Positions 48,448 through 59,194 of a stretch of 64,000 nt of DNA are shown here, in pieces. The notes under the pieces were generated by a model. The model was not told where the DNA came from and searched no databases. It was given only the letters and a program-made list of their open reading frames with translations. Source of the DNA: Aralia elata. Its lineage: Eukaryota > Streptophyta > Magnoliopsida > Apiales > Araliaceae. A program made the translations under genes and the position numbers. The stretch lies in contig CM068387.1 in the NCBI GenBank assembly GCA_034770075.1, positions 76,447,971-76,511,970 of the forward strand, given 5' to 3'. Numbering within the stretch: position 1 is the first letter of the stretch; every line of letters starts with the position of its first letter.

Positions 48448-48707
48448 ATTCATCCGTCGAATTTTATTTGTCCTAATTAATTTTTTATAGTCAAATTGAT
48501 CATATTTAGAATAAAAAATTATTCTCAAGTTTATTAGATATAGGCATAAATTTATTATCAGAAGAAAGTACATCAAATATACTATCAAAGTTAACTTATT
48601 TGATTTGAAATTTTTTAATACACTTGTTTAATTATTAATTTTAAAATTAGTTAATTTAATTTTAAAAGTTAATTAAAACAAATAAAGTCCGACAGAAGGA
48701 GAGAGTA
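48448..48707. repeat. Diverged Stowaway-like MITE, copy C
   Basis: CATCCGTCGAATTTTATTTG faces the inverse CAAATAAAGTCCGACAGAAGGAG. The interior resembles copies A and B (TAGTCAAATTGA). It lies between FBN4 and KIN10A. Confidence 0.65.
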
Positions 48708-48831
48708 ACGATTGTATCAAGTAAAATTAAATAATTATCAAGTTTATTAGACATGGACTTGCATGACATCCAATTGGGTTTAATCCGCACCGAAGAGTCC
48801 ACGGCCTAAACAAAAGAGACGTTACACGTCT

Positions 48832-48842
48832 TGTAACGGCTA
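48832..48842 (+). promoter_or_regulatory. Candidate MSA (M-phase activator) element upstream of KIN10A
   Basis: TGTAACGGCTA fits the mitosis-specific activator consensus YCYAACGGYYA except at one position and keeps the AACGG core bound by three-repeat MYB factors. It lies about 190 bases before the KIN10A start, in the likely promoter. A second partial copy, CGTGTAACGT on minus, is about 10 bases upstream. Confidence 0.55.
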
Positions 48843-49029
48843 CTTTTTTCTTTTGTTTTGAATATTAACACTCCAAAAATCTAACACTTTCCATTTCATT
48901 TCTCAATCTTCTCAGTCTCTTCTCTCCTTTCTCAGTTCTCAATCAGCTTTTCTCTCTCCTCAATTCAATTCACCTCCTTCAACATTTAGTCACAGAAATT
49001 TTCAGTAAACGTTCTAGGGTTCCATTCAA

Positions 49030-52000
49030 ATGGCACCCACACCCAAATCTAGTATCTTCCCAACCCCAACATCATCATCAAAATCAAACCATACCCATCT
49101 TCATCCTCACCCCAAAACCCCTCAATCTAAGCACCGATTGAATTTCAATCTGACCAAACCCTCACCAAACCCTAATAAGGAAACCCAACAGGTCGATCAC
49201 CCTGTCGAAGTCGTCGGTAGAATTCGTGATTACCCGGATCGGAAAGAAAAACCCATTTCAGCTTTACAGATTGATTCCGAACGGCACTCTCTTCGGGTCA
49301 AAACTGAAATTGGGTACCGAGATTTTAGTTTTGACGGTGTATCATCCTCAGAAGAGGAAGATCTTGATGGGTTTTATAGGAAGTTTGTGGAATCGAGAAT
49401 AAATGGAGTGAAATTGGGGGATAAGTGCACTATAATGATGTATGGACCAACTGGTTCTGGTAAGAGCCATACCATGTTCGGGTGTGCGAAGCAGCAGGGG
49501 ATTGTGTACAAGTCTTTGAGGGATATTCTGGGGAGAGGGGATGAAGAGAATGATGAGAAGGTTGGAGTTGGGACATTTGTGCAAGTCACAGTCTTGGAAA
49601 TATACAATGAAGAAATATATGATTTGCTGTCAACTAATGGCGGCGGAGGGTTTTCTCTTGGTTGGCCTAAAGGAAGTGCTTCCAAGGTTAGAGTTGTTCT
49701 TTTTTGCTTGATTTGTTGATCTTAGGATTATTCCTACAATTTTATCTTCTTCTTTTCTTTTTTTTTTACTGTGTGATTGATGTCAGTAAGTGGGTACTTT
49801 TTGAATTACTTGCATCATACTCTCAGTTATTTATTTCTGGAAATGCTTATGGAGATTGCTTGATTATATGTCTGTTTTTGTAATTGAACTGTGGATGCTA
49901 TCAAATTATGTTCTTTTATGGTTACACTTTTCTGCTTTTATCTCTATGATTAAAATTTAACCATAAATTTAAAATTTTGGAATATGGTTCTGTTTGCTAA
50001 AAGCTAAATATTAGTTTTCTCTTGAAAGAAATAGTATAGTATTGGACTGGATATGGTCCTTTTTTATTGTGCATTAGGTAATAGCCTTTAACTTATGAAA
50101 TTATGTAATATGGATGAACAAATTGAATCGATTTTGAAATAGAGTTAGATATTGCAAGACTTGCTTGCTATTTGTTGTGTTCTGATGTAAGTGTGTTGCG
50201 CTTACCTATGACAACAAGGTCACCCCCACCCCATTCCATCCTCCTACATTATGTTCCTAGTTAGGACATTGTATGGCAGTGTATGTATGGTTTTTTCATG
50301 ATATATACCTCTTACTTTAACCTAAAACAGCTAGACAACTTATTCTTATTGCTTTTTCTTTGAACTGGTGGTGCTGTTTTGAATGTGTTTTTATATGCTA
50401 TTGTACTTGCATCGGGCTAGTGCCCGACTGCTCCAATTCTCTTCTTCGTTTCATATGCTTTCAATCAGTTTTACATGGAAGCTTGGATTTCCCACAGTAG
50501 TTTTATATTATTTTATTATGCAGGTAAGACTGGAAGTGATGGGAAAGAAAGCAAAAAATGCAACTTTTATATCTGGAAATGAAGCTGGAAAGATATCTAA
50601 GGAAATCCAGAAAGTGGAGAAGAGAAGGATTGTAAAAAGCACTCTTTGTAACGAGAGAAGCTCTCGAAGTCATTGCATGGTTGGAGCTCTAAAATTTTCT
50701 TCAGTAGTCAAAATTTTATTAGATAGACAAGTTGTCATATTTTGCAGGATATTTCTTTATGTAAATTGAACTCCTCTTTTCATTTGGCAGATTATTCTGG
50801 ATGTTCCAACGGTGGGAGGACGTCTTATGCTTGTTGACATGGCAGGTTCTGAAAATATTGAACAGGCGGGTCAGACTGGGTTAGAAGCAAAAATGCAGGT
50901 AGGATCTTTCAACATTCTTTTGTTTATTCTTCCAGATGAAGTTATAAAGGTTGTGTATCAGTTTATGCTGCAAATGCTATCCAGTTAACATTGTTACTAA
51001 TTTATCCTTTCCTTGTAAGTGCAGACGGGGAAAATTAACCAGGGAAACATAGCTTTGAAGCGAGTGGTCGAGTCCATTGCCAATGGTGATTCTCATGTTC
51101 CATTCAGAGATAGCAAGTTAACCATGCTTCTTCAGGTACATTATGTTTATGTGATTCTTCTACTACGACACTGCATTAGCTTTCCATTTTTTTGATGATT
51201 TCTGATTTTCTTGTACTCATTTTGTTAGGATTCGTTTGAGGATGATAAGTCTAAAATTTTGATGATACTGTGTGCAAGCCCGGATCCGAAGGAGATGCAT
51301 AAGACTATTTCGACTCTGGAATATGGTGCTAAAGCAAAATGCATAATACGTGGGCCTCATACACCAATAAAGGATAAAGGTGCCGAAGATTCCTCATCAG
51401 CAGTTATTTTGGGATCAAGGATTGCAGCTATGGACCAGTTTATTTACAAGCTGCAAATGGAGAACAAGCTCAGAGAGAAAGAAAGGAATGAAGCCCACAA
51501 AGAGCTTATGAAGAAAGAAGAAGAGATATCTGCACTGAGGGCTAAACTTGCAGTTGTTGGAGAAAAGGGATCAGGAACAAATGAAGAGGTAATTAACATG
51601 AAGGTAAATGAGCGGACGCAGATGCTCAAAAGTGAGATAGAGAAGAAAATACAGGACTGCCAGAAAATGGCAGATGCATTAGTTGAAATGGAAAGGAGGA
51701 AAATGGAAGAAAAGGTATTACAACAGCAACAGGAACTTGAACTTTTGAGACGGCGTTTGGAGGAGATTGAATCTGAGTTATGCAATTCGAGGGACAAAAA
51801 CAGGTCACCAGACATGGAGGGTAGCAGCTTTGCAAACAAACTGTTAGAGATGTATGCCAATGAAGATCCAGGGATGGAGAAATCAATGGATTTGGATAAA
51901 TCAATGGATCTTGACATGGGAAAACGAGACAATTGTATTCAGGCTATTCTGGGCTATCCACATATAAGCAATACCAGTGATGAAGATGAACATCAGGATT

Positions 52001-52695
52001 TGAGGGCATCAAACTTTGCCAACAAAGCATTTTTGAGCACCGTATATGAGGAGGAGGAAGAAGAGGAGGAGGATAAAGATAAAGAAAAACCACTTGATGA
52101 TGAAGTGCAAAAAGAGGTGATTGAGGTAAAGACTGTGATTACACCTGGCTTTGATTACAATTCAGGTTCATTTGCACCTTTGACTAGCCTAGATATTGGG
52201 AAAGCTGATTATTTCAGAGATAGAACAGAGGATGAACAAGGGGAATCTGGAGTGATAAGTGAGCCTGAAAAAGGCAAGGATTCATCTTCTTCTAGGCAAA
52301 TGAGAATCCAAAATATATTCACTCTTTGCGGAAATTATAGAGAGTTGTCACAGCACAACAGTACTCCAATTCCTACCAAAAAGATGAATGTAAATTTTGA
52401 TTATCCAGTAAGGACAATTGGGGAGGCTCTTGCAATGAAATTTTCTGTAGATTTGGCAACGACTAACAAACCTGGAAAGAAGCATAATTTGACAGAAATG
52501 ATTTCTGAAGAGAATGTGACAGAATTTGACTTTAAGGAGAACTGCAAGCCATTAAATGTAAGCACTGGTGAATTAGTGGATGAGTATGTAAAAGGCGAGG
52601 CAACAAAGGAAAATTCTGGACAGTTAAAGGTTAGGGACGCTGCCTTAGCTGACATTCTGGTGGAAGCTGATAGAAATTCATCTTGGTGCAGATAA
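49030..52695 (+). CDS. KIN10A: Kinesin KIN-10A (phragmoplast-associated PAKRP2)
   Basis: Five exons, all in phase 0: 49030-49686, 50524-50679, 50791-50898, 51025-51135 and 51229-52695, for about 832 residues (Arabidopsis PAKRP2 is of similar size). PAKRP2 is a plus-end motor on phragmoplast microtubules thought to carry Golgi-derived vesicles to the cell plate during cytokinesis. The start MAPTP and then TPQSKHRLNF and HPVEVVGRIRDYPDRK are family-specific. The P-loop GPTGSGKSHTMFG is at about 139-151. Switch I NERSSRSH is at 262-269 and switch II LVDMAGSEN at 285-293. HVPFRDSKLTMLLQDSF ends the motor. A coiled coil (ENKLREKERNEAHKELMKKE; then RRKMEEKVLQQQQELELLRR) and a long acidic tail follow. 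No frameshift was found. A candidate MSA element lies upstream. Confidence 0.96.
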
Positions 52696-53560
52696 TCAAG
52701 CAACGGCGAATCTATCTTGGTGCATATATACAATGCATATATGCACCAAAGAAGAACTTCAAAAAAAAACTATTTACATCATATGGATGAGATGGTTTTT
52801 CTTTTTTTCTTCAGGTTTTGTAAGTTTGCAATGCATTCATCGTTAATTCCCTCTGAATGTTTAAGGCTATACAAATATCGTATTGAAAGTATTATTTATT
52901 ATGAGTTCGAGTTCACTAAGCTCTGTTTTGTATTTTTATAGTTGTTGCATGCACTTAGCACGTGATGTTCACATTACATATACTGCTAGAGATCAAGTAC
53001 AGTCACAGAGCTTGACCTCATCATACATTTCCCCCCTCAATTTCATGCTATTTATTTAGTACGCATACAATGATACAATTGTAGAGATCAAGCCTCAAGT
53101 TCATAGAATTTTTTTTGTGAGTTTTGGGTGGGGGGGGGGGGGGGCGTGTTTAACACCTTAAGATGAATGATGAATGTAGGTATATATTATATAATTCAAG
53201 ATCATAAGATTAATTAAATCACTAACCAAATGCGCATAGTAAGTTGACCTCAACTTCAGAAAAGAATATAGAACAATTCGTATGTTGTAGTTAACAAAAA
53301 AAAAATTTAAAATTCAAAATCCTATAGATTTTACTGGAAATAGTTTGTCCTAAGAAATTTCTTTCTTAATAATAATCTTTCTAGTATTAAAGACTTATCA
53401 TAAAATAAATAAAAAGAGAAAACAAATCTTGTCAAAATTAGTGCAAGACCCTGAGAATTAGCAAGGAGTTGGTGGAAATTACTTGGTAAAAGTAAATAAC
53501 AGCATTAGGATAAAAAAAAAGATTAACAGTAGCCTATTGATCGGAACTTGTAGAGTGATA

Positions 53561-53561
<1 letters not shown>
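52696..53561. other. KIN10A 3' flank
   Basis: Probable 3' UTR in the first 250 bases. A G-homopolymer run of about 16 lies at 53130-53145 (GTGGGGGG..GCGTG). Otherwise AT-rich with no gene. Confidence 0.4.

Positions 53562-53620
<59 letters not shown>
53562..53620. repeat. (TA)n microsatellite at the left border of the TIR element
   Basis: About 59 bases of pure TA. A shorter TATATATATA tract borders the other end of the TIR element at 59196-59207. Confidence 0.9.
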
Positions 53621-53623
<3 letters not shown>

Positions 53624-54359
53624 AAATGGAGTTGCACACTGTGCAGTTCCAAATTTACACAGTGGCTCCCAAATGACGTTGTTTTGGAGTTTTTAAAAAA
53701 AAAAAAAAAAAACACGACTCAGCAGCTCATTCTTTTTTCCCCGAATCGATCCAATATCCCTAAATCTTATTCTTCTCCTCCTCCCATAGCTTCATTCTAG
53801 TCCCAAATGGAGCAAAGGAAGCCCCAAATTTTGAATTGAAACACCAATTCCCTCCTTACTTCGAATCTTCTCTCTCTTCTCCTTCAATTGCCACGATTTG
53901 TTCTTCTCCGATTGCAACCCAGATTGATTTCATGAAAAAAATGTATTTTCAGCAGCTATTTCCTATTGCTTCTCCTCAAGCGGATAATGCTATGTCCCAA
54001 GGGTCGGACTGGAGCCAGATTATCTATTCTAGAGAAAAGGCTAAATTCATAGCAAATAGACTCGAACACTACCAGAGCGCACCCTTTCAAACCCTATACA
54101 TTTTTGGACATTCTTCTTTCTTATGCCTATACAAGCCTGAACTTTTTTATGTATTTTGGTATGAATTTAGCCCGAACAGATCAAAGAATGTAAAACTTAA
54201 AATTCAAAACAGAGCATTTTTTACATATAGTTTCTTTGCATTGTTATAAGCAAAACAGAGCATTGTTTATGAATGGAGTAAAACAGGGCATTGTTTATGA
54301 ACGGGGTACTTTTTTAAGCAGTGGCTGTATTGATGCTTTCTATTATACTGATCTGTGGT

Positions 54360-54612
54360 CATGGTCGTAGAATGAAACATTCCTTCAACCATCGTAGAGT
54401 GAGCCTCAGCCAATTGTAGAGTGCTTGGTCGCAGAGTGACAGATCGTCGAGTAACTTCACTGTGCGATCGTAGAGTGCAATTCCACTGCCCAAGCTTTTT
54501 CTGCAAACGTAGAGTAACTTCACAATCGTCGAACAACTCTGCCCATACCCTTATTACGATCGTAGAGTTAAACAACCACCCGATCGTAGAGTACAACATC
54601 AATCCTACGATC
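54360..54612. repeat. Cluster of GATCGTAGAGT motifs
   Basis: Ten or so variants of (GA)TCGTAGAGT occur in 250 bases, near 54365, 54392, 54414, 54429, 54443, 54468, 54508, 54525, 54559 and 54583, plus an inverse copy at 54605. Spacing is irregular, so it is not a simple tandem array. The surrounding DNA is less AT-rich than average. Confidence 0.75.
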
Positions 54613-54647
54613 TCCACACAGCTTCTGCCTGGATTCCTCTTCTTCAT

Positions 54648-55064
54648 TCAACGATAATGGGAGTTCGGGATGACCCCGGGGACACTCCAAAAACTCCGAT
54701 GACAAACAAGCCAAGTGGTTTCTTCTTCTGCTTTAGCCAGTTCTGTTGACTGTTGATCACCCGAACGAGTACCATTCTCACTCACCCTTAAAGGTATTAT
54801 AAACTGAAAATAGCAAGAGTGGAAGCTCAGATCACTATAATCTCGAATTTTAGAAACATACACATCTTGATATAAAAGCACATGAATTTTTGTCCGTATC
54901 ATTTTAGTTTCTATAGTAATAGGTGTTCCTGCAAGAGTAGCAGAGGCTAGTTGTTGGATTAAGTTTTTAACATGGTGTGACTGAGATGCCAAGGGCTCTT
55001 TAGGGTAATTGGAGTCAAGGTGGCAAGTGGCTGCGATGTTTGGTAGTTGTAAAATAAGGTCCAT
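54648..55064 (-). other. Open frame of 138 codons inside the TIR element, not recognised
   Basis: Minus-strand frame containing IQQLASATLAGTPITIETKM and WLVCHRSFWSVPGV. Composition is protein-like, but no family was identified. It might be a captured gene piece or chance. Confidence 0.2.
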
Positions 55065-55965
55065 CCAAAGGCCTATACTCCATCACAATGTAAGAATTTC
55101 CATAACTAATGTCATTCAGCTACTCTCAAGCTTTTTAAATTAATGGAGACATCAGACATGAATGAAGCAAGTATGTAGTTTTTTTTTATATATTTATTTA
55201 TTTATGCCAATTCAGCAATGGTTTGCTTTGGTTACAAAACATGCTATTTGAATTAATTAGAAGTGTAATTTATTTTAATTAGAAGTGTGTGTGAGAGAGA
55301 GAGAGATTAAATATAGAAATAGATTATATAAACACAGTACAATTATTTTATACATGTTAAATTCTTCTGTGGTTGGTTGATTTCTGGACAACATGAATCT
55401 AATTTCATTAGAGAAAGGGAGTGAAAGTCCATATTGTGGGTTCAGATATACTATTTGGGTTTTTGCAAGTATTAACAAATATCACTAGTAGGACTTTTTG
55501 CTACTCTGTAATTTCCCTCACTTTCAAAAGTAATTTGTTTTTCAAACATTACTTTTTAAATTAATACATCTCATTTGATGATGCTAATGTAAGAACCAAC
55601 TATGTAATGGAATAAATAAGGAGAACAAGATTTTAATATATTATGACTTTCATAATTACAAAAGAAAGAACAATGTTATTTATAGCATACATGAGTATCT
55701 CAAATACAAGGATCAGAATACTAAGAGACTGTTAGAGGACTGCTAGATTGCTACTAGCGGACTGCTAAGAGGACTGTTAGGTTGTTACTAGTGGACTGCT
55801 ATTCTTCTATATGCCTGAGAATTTAGAGGCCCTGTGCGAGAAAAAAAAGGGGCCCTCAATACAGATAAAACCAGGTCATACCGATTAACTATTTTGCATG
55901 TCCGGTATATACCGTTCCAAAATCTTTCTTAGGACTTTCATGCCAAGCCTTATGAAATTAACTTA

Positions 55966-56102
55966 AAGTCTCTTCTATTTATATAACAAAAGTAAGACTA
56001 AAGAAGATATATTAGACAATATGAGACTTATTGTATGGTCTCCTTTATTTATAAAACAAATGTAAGACAAAAGAAGATATATTAGACAATGTGGGACTTA
56101 TT
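55966..56102. repeat. Two tandem copies of a 68-bp unit
   Basis: CTTTATTTATAAAACAAA..GAAGATATATTAGACAAT..GACTTATTG is repeated head to tail with few differences. Confidence 0.8.
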
Positions 56103-56144
56103 GGAAATTTGAAATTTACATTTGCTCCCTTACATATATGGTGC

Positions 56145-56735
56145 TCCCACATTGATTAGATAATAAAAGTTTAAGGCAGTTTTCCTTATATAAAGACTAC
56201 CAAGTGAACAAGGTCTTCAAGTCCCACATTGATTAATTGGTAAAAGTCTAAAGGAAGCTTTCCTTATAAAAAGACTACCACATTAGTTAAATTCGTGGAA
56301 GTATTAAGGAAGTTTTCCTTATATAAAGACTACCAAGGGAACAAGGTTTTGAAGTCCCATATTCGGTAATTGGTAAAAGTCTGAAGGAAGTTTTCCTTAT
56401 AAAAAGAACTACCAAGAGAACAAGGTCTTCAAGTCTCACATTGGTTAATTGATAAAAGTTTGAAGGAAGTTTTCCTTATAAAAAGACTACCAAGTGAGCC
56501 AAAGTCTAAGAAAGTTTTCCTTTCTTTAAGTCCCACATGGGAGGGAACAAGATCTTCAAGTCCCACATTGGTTATTGGTTAACTGGTAAAAGTCTGAAAG
56601 AAGTTTTCCTTATAAAAAGACTACCAAGTGAAGCCAAAGTCTAAGGAAGTTTTCCTTTCTTTAAGTCCCACATTGGTTAATTGGTAAAAGTCTGAAGGAA
56701 GTTTTTCTTATAAAAAGACTACCTAAGTGAAGTTA
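56145..56735. repeat. Minisatellite of about seven 60-100-bp units
   Basis: Units of the form TCCCACATTGGTTAATTGGT..AAAGTCTGAAGGAAGTTTTCC..TTATAAAAAGACTACCAAGTG recur about seven times. Some carry an extra AGCCAAAGTCTAAGGAAG extension, so the array consists of two interleaved variants. Confidence 0.9.
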
Positions 56736-57421
56736 AGTCTTCAATTGATTAAGTTTTACTTGATTAAGTAAAATTTAATCAAGTGCCTAATATTTAAAAA
56801 ATTTCAATTTTAGACTTAGGCCGGTACAAAGTGGGTAAAAATTGGGGGCCCTCTGAATTTGGGGGCCTTGTGCGGTCGCCCCTTTTGCACCCCCTCAGGG
56901 CCGGCCCTGGAGCACGTGAGAGTGACTTTGTGAGAGTATCAACCAGTTTATCGGTTGAGAGCGATATGAAGGGCACCACTGTGGACTTGTTTGGGGATAA
57001 AGGAGAGAAACCAATATTGAAGACAATAATAATAGAAATAAAGAAGAGATAAGGAGAGAAAGCAAGTGGGATGCTAGTGGCTTGGGAGAAGAAAAAGAAA
57101 AAAAAACTTGTGCCCATGTTTTTCCGCAAAAGAGGAAGAAAAGATGAAGGAGAATAGGAAAATGGGTCTGGGACAACATTGGGAGAAGAAGAAGTATTAT
57201 TTCTGTTGTTGGACTTTTGTGCTAGTGGAAAGATAGTGGGTTAACTAGGAAAAAAAATACTTTGGACTTTTATAACAAGTGAAAGACATGACATACGGGT
57301 TTAGATATAGATATATAGAAAGAGAGAATTAAGAAAAGAGCATGATACAAAATATTTGTGGTAGAAAAGCATGGAGAGAGAAGACAATTAGTAGCACACT
57401 TGTTTCCATGAAGCAGGAGAG

Positions 57422-57458
<37 letters not shown>

Positions 57459-59194
57459 ATGCATGTGCAGTAGGAAAAGAGGGGAAGAAAATAAAATGAG
57501 GGACAACCTTGGGAAAAGAAAAAAGGAACCCATTAATTAAGGAGAAGAAAAATGAATTGGTTTTCATGTTTCTTGCAAGTTAGCGGAAGATTATAGAGGA
57601 GAGAGAATATGTGTGTATGAGACTGTGAGAGAGTGAGAAGAGGAAAAGCTCGAGAGAGCTGTTAAATGGAAAGTTTGTTTTTTTTAATAACAAATATAAA
57701 GAGGAGTACAGTGATTATAAATCATCTGTAATAGAGAGTAAAACAAGTCAAACAAATCAGAATAGATGAAAGAGAGAGAGAAAGAGAGAACAAGCGATGA
57801 AAAGGTGTATCTTAAGAAACAGAGAGTGCTGATAATTTTGGCGTGAGCAAATTAGCTCAAGAAAGAGAGAGCAGCGTGAGCATATTAGCTCAAGAAAGAG
57901 AGGATACGCGTGAGCATATTAGCTCAAGAAAAAAGATGAGAGGTGTAGATATGTTCCTTTGAAAAGAAAAAAAGAAAGTGCTTGATTAATGGGTTTTGGG
58001 AGACTTAGCTGCCCAAAGAAGAAGAAGTGGAAAAGTACAGGAAGAAAGCAAGTGGAAAAAAAATTGGTATTGCTGCAAGTGAGGGCCAAGAAGGGAGCAA
58101 CATGCAACATATGACATCAGTAACGGAGATTTTGAACATCATCGGAATAAGAGAATAGTAAGTGAAGGGAGGGATTTTATTTATTTATTTATTTATTTTT
58201 TATTTTTATTTTTTTTTGCAAGAGAGTGATTAGGGGACTAGTAGTGCGGGAAAGAACTGACATGAGAGAGGCTGCTGCTGCAAGCATCGGGAGTACCAAA
58301 CAGAGACGAAAAGATGGAAACATCAGCTTCCATTTTTATGCAGAAAAATCGAAGAGTTTTTAAGCAAAAAACTCTGATACAATGTAAGAAGTAACTATGT
58401 AATGGAACAACTAAGGAGAATAAGACTTTAATATATTATGACTTCCATAATTATAAGAGAAAGAGCAATGCTATTTATAGCATACATGAGCATCTCAAAT
58501 ACAAGGATCAAAATACTAAGAGCCTGCTAGAAGACTGCTAGATTGCTACTAGTGGACTGCTAGGAGGACTGCTAGGTTGCTATAGCTAACGAACATAACT
58601 GTGTCAAACTCAGAATAATTTGATCTAACATAATTGTGTATAACTAACATAATTGTGTAAACCAAGTTGAGAGGTTTGATCGGTCGCCGTGAATCCTATT
58701 AACACCGTCTTAGGTAAGATCTTAGCTATAATAATTGTTCATTACATTGAATGGAAAAGAATTTGATTTTCAAATCATGATCATTCTACCAAAAGCTTAG
58801 ATCTGTTACTCTGTTTGGAAGAAGCAGGAGAGACAAAAAGTTAAGAGATCAAAATTTTCAAAGAAGAGAACGACAGATGTGATTTACATTTCAGAGAAGA
58901 AGAAGAACAATTTAGTTGTTGCGAATCGATCTAGGTTGCAATCGGAGAAGAATACCTCGTGGCAATTGAAGGAGAAGAGAGAGAAGATCCGAAATAAAGA
59001 GTTAAACAGTGGTTTAATGATGCCTTGGGAGGAGGAGAAGAATAAGGTTTAGGGATGTTGGATCGATTTGGGGAAAAAAAGAATGAACTGTTGAGCCGTT
59101 TTTAAAAAAAAAAAAAAAAAAAGCCCCAAAACAACGTCGTTTGCAGGCGACTGTGTACATTTAGAGCTGCACAGCTGTGCAGCTCCATTTTTCC

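Larger units (their letters stand above)
55826..56909. repeat. Nested GGGCCGGCCC-ended element
   Basis: The right end CAGGGCCGGCCCTG with GGGGGTGCAAAAGGGGCGAC (read on minus), and the left TTAGAGGCCCTGTGCG with AAAAGGGGCCCT, resemble the ends of a common plant dispersed DNA element. It is inserted between the LTRs of the decayed copia-like element. Class assignment (hAT-like) is uncertain. Confidence 0.45.
55588..58582 (-). mobile_element. Decayed non-autonomous copia-like LTR element
   Basis: Direct repeats of about 200 bp (55588-55787 and 58383-58582) begin TGTAAGAA.. and share ATACATGAG.ATCTCAAATA and GACTGCTAGATTGCTACTAG. GCTAA stands before the left copy (55583-55587) and just beyond the right copy (58585-58589). 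On minus the right repeat is followed by TTGTATCAGAGTTTTTTGC, an initiator-Met-like primer site. Near the left repeat a minus frame at about 56940-57000 reads STDKLVDTLTKSLS, like the end of copia RNase H. Most of pol is replaced by purine-rich noncoding DNA and a nested repeat. Confidence 0.6.
53621..59194. mobile_element. Large element with long terminal inverted repeats (MULE-like)
   Basis: The left arm (53621 to about 53935) and the inverted right arm (about 58905 to 59194) are similar over roughly 300 bases: ATGGAGTTGCACACTGTGCAG against ATGGAGCTGCACAGCTGTGC, then GACGTTGTTTTGG, a long A/T homopolymer, GATCCAATATCCCTAAATCTTATTCTTCTCCTCCTCCC and TTGCAACC. Long TIRs of this size are typical of Mutator-like elements. 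Both ends abut TA runs, so a 9-bp target duplication cannot be told apart. No MURA-type transposase was recognised. The interior holds a CGTAGAGT motif cluster, a decayed copia-type element and tandem arrays. Confidence 0.7.

Noticed and set aside
49348..49685. Minus-strand frames opposite KIN10A exon 1
   Set aside because: They mirror the kinesin motor coding strand and show no domain of their own.
53483..53800. Frames through the TA microsatellite
   Set aside because: They encode Ile/Tyr repeats from (TA)n and poly-A DNA and are not real genes.
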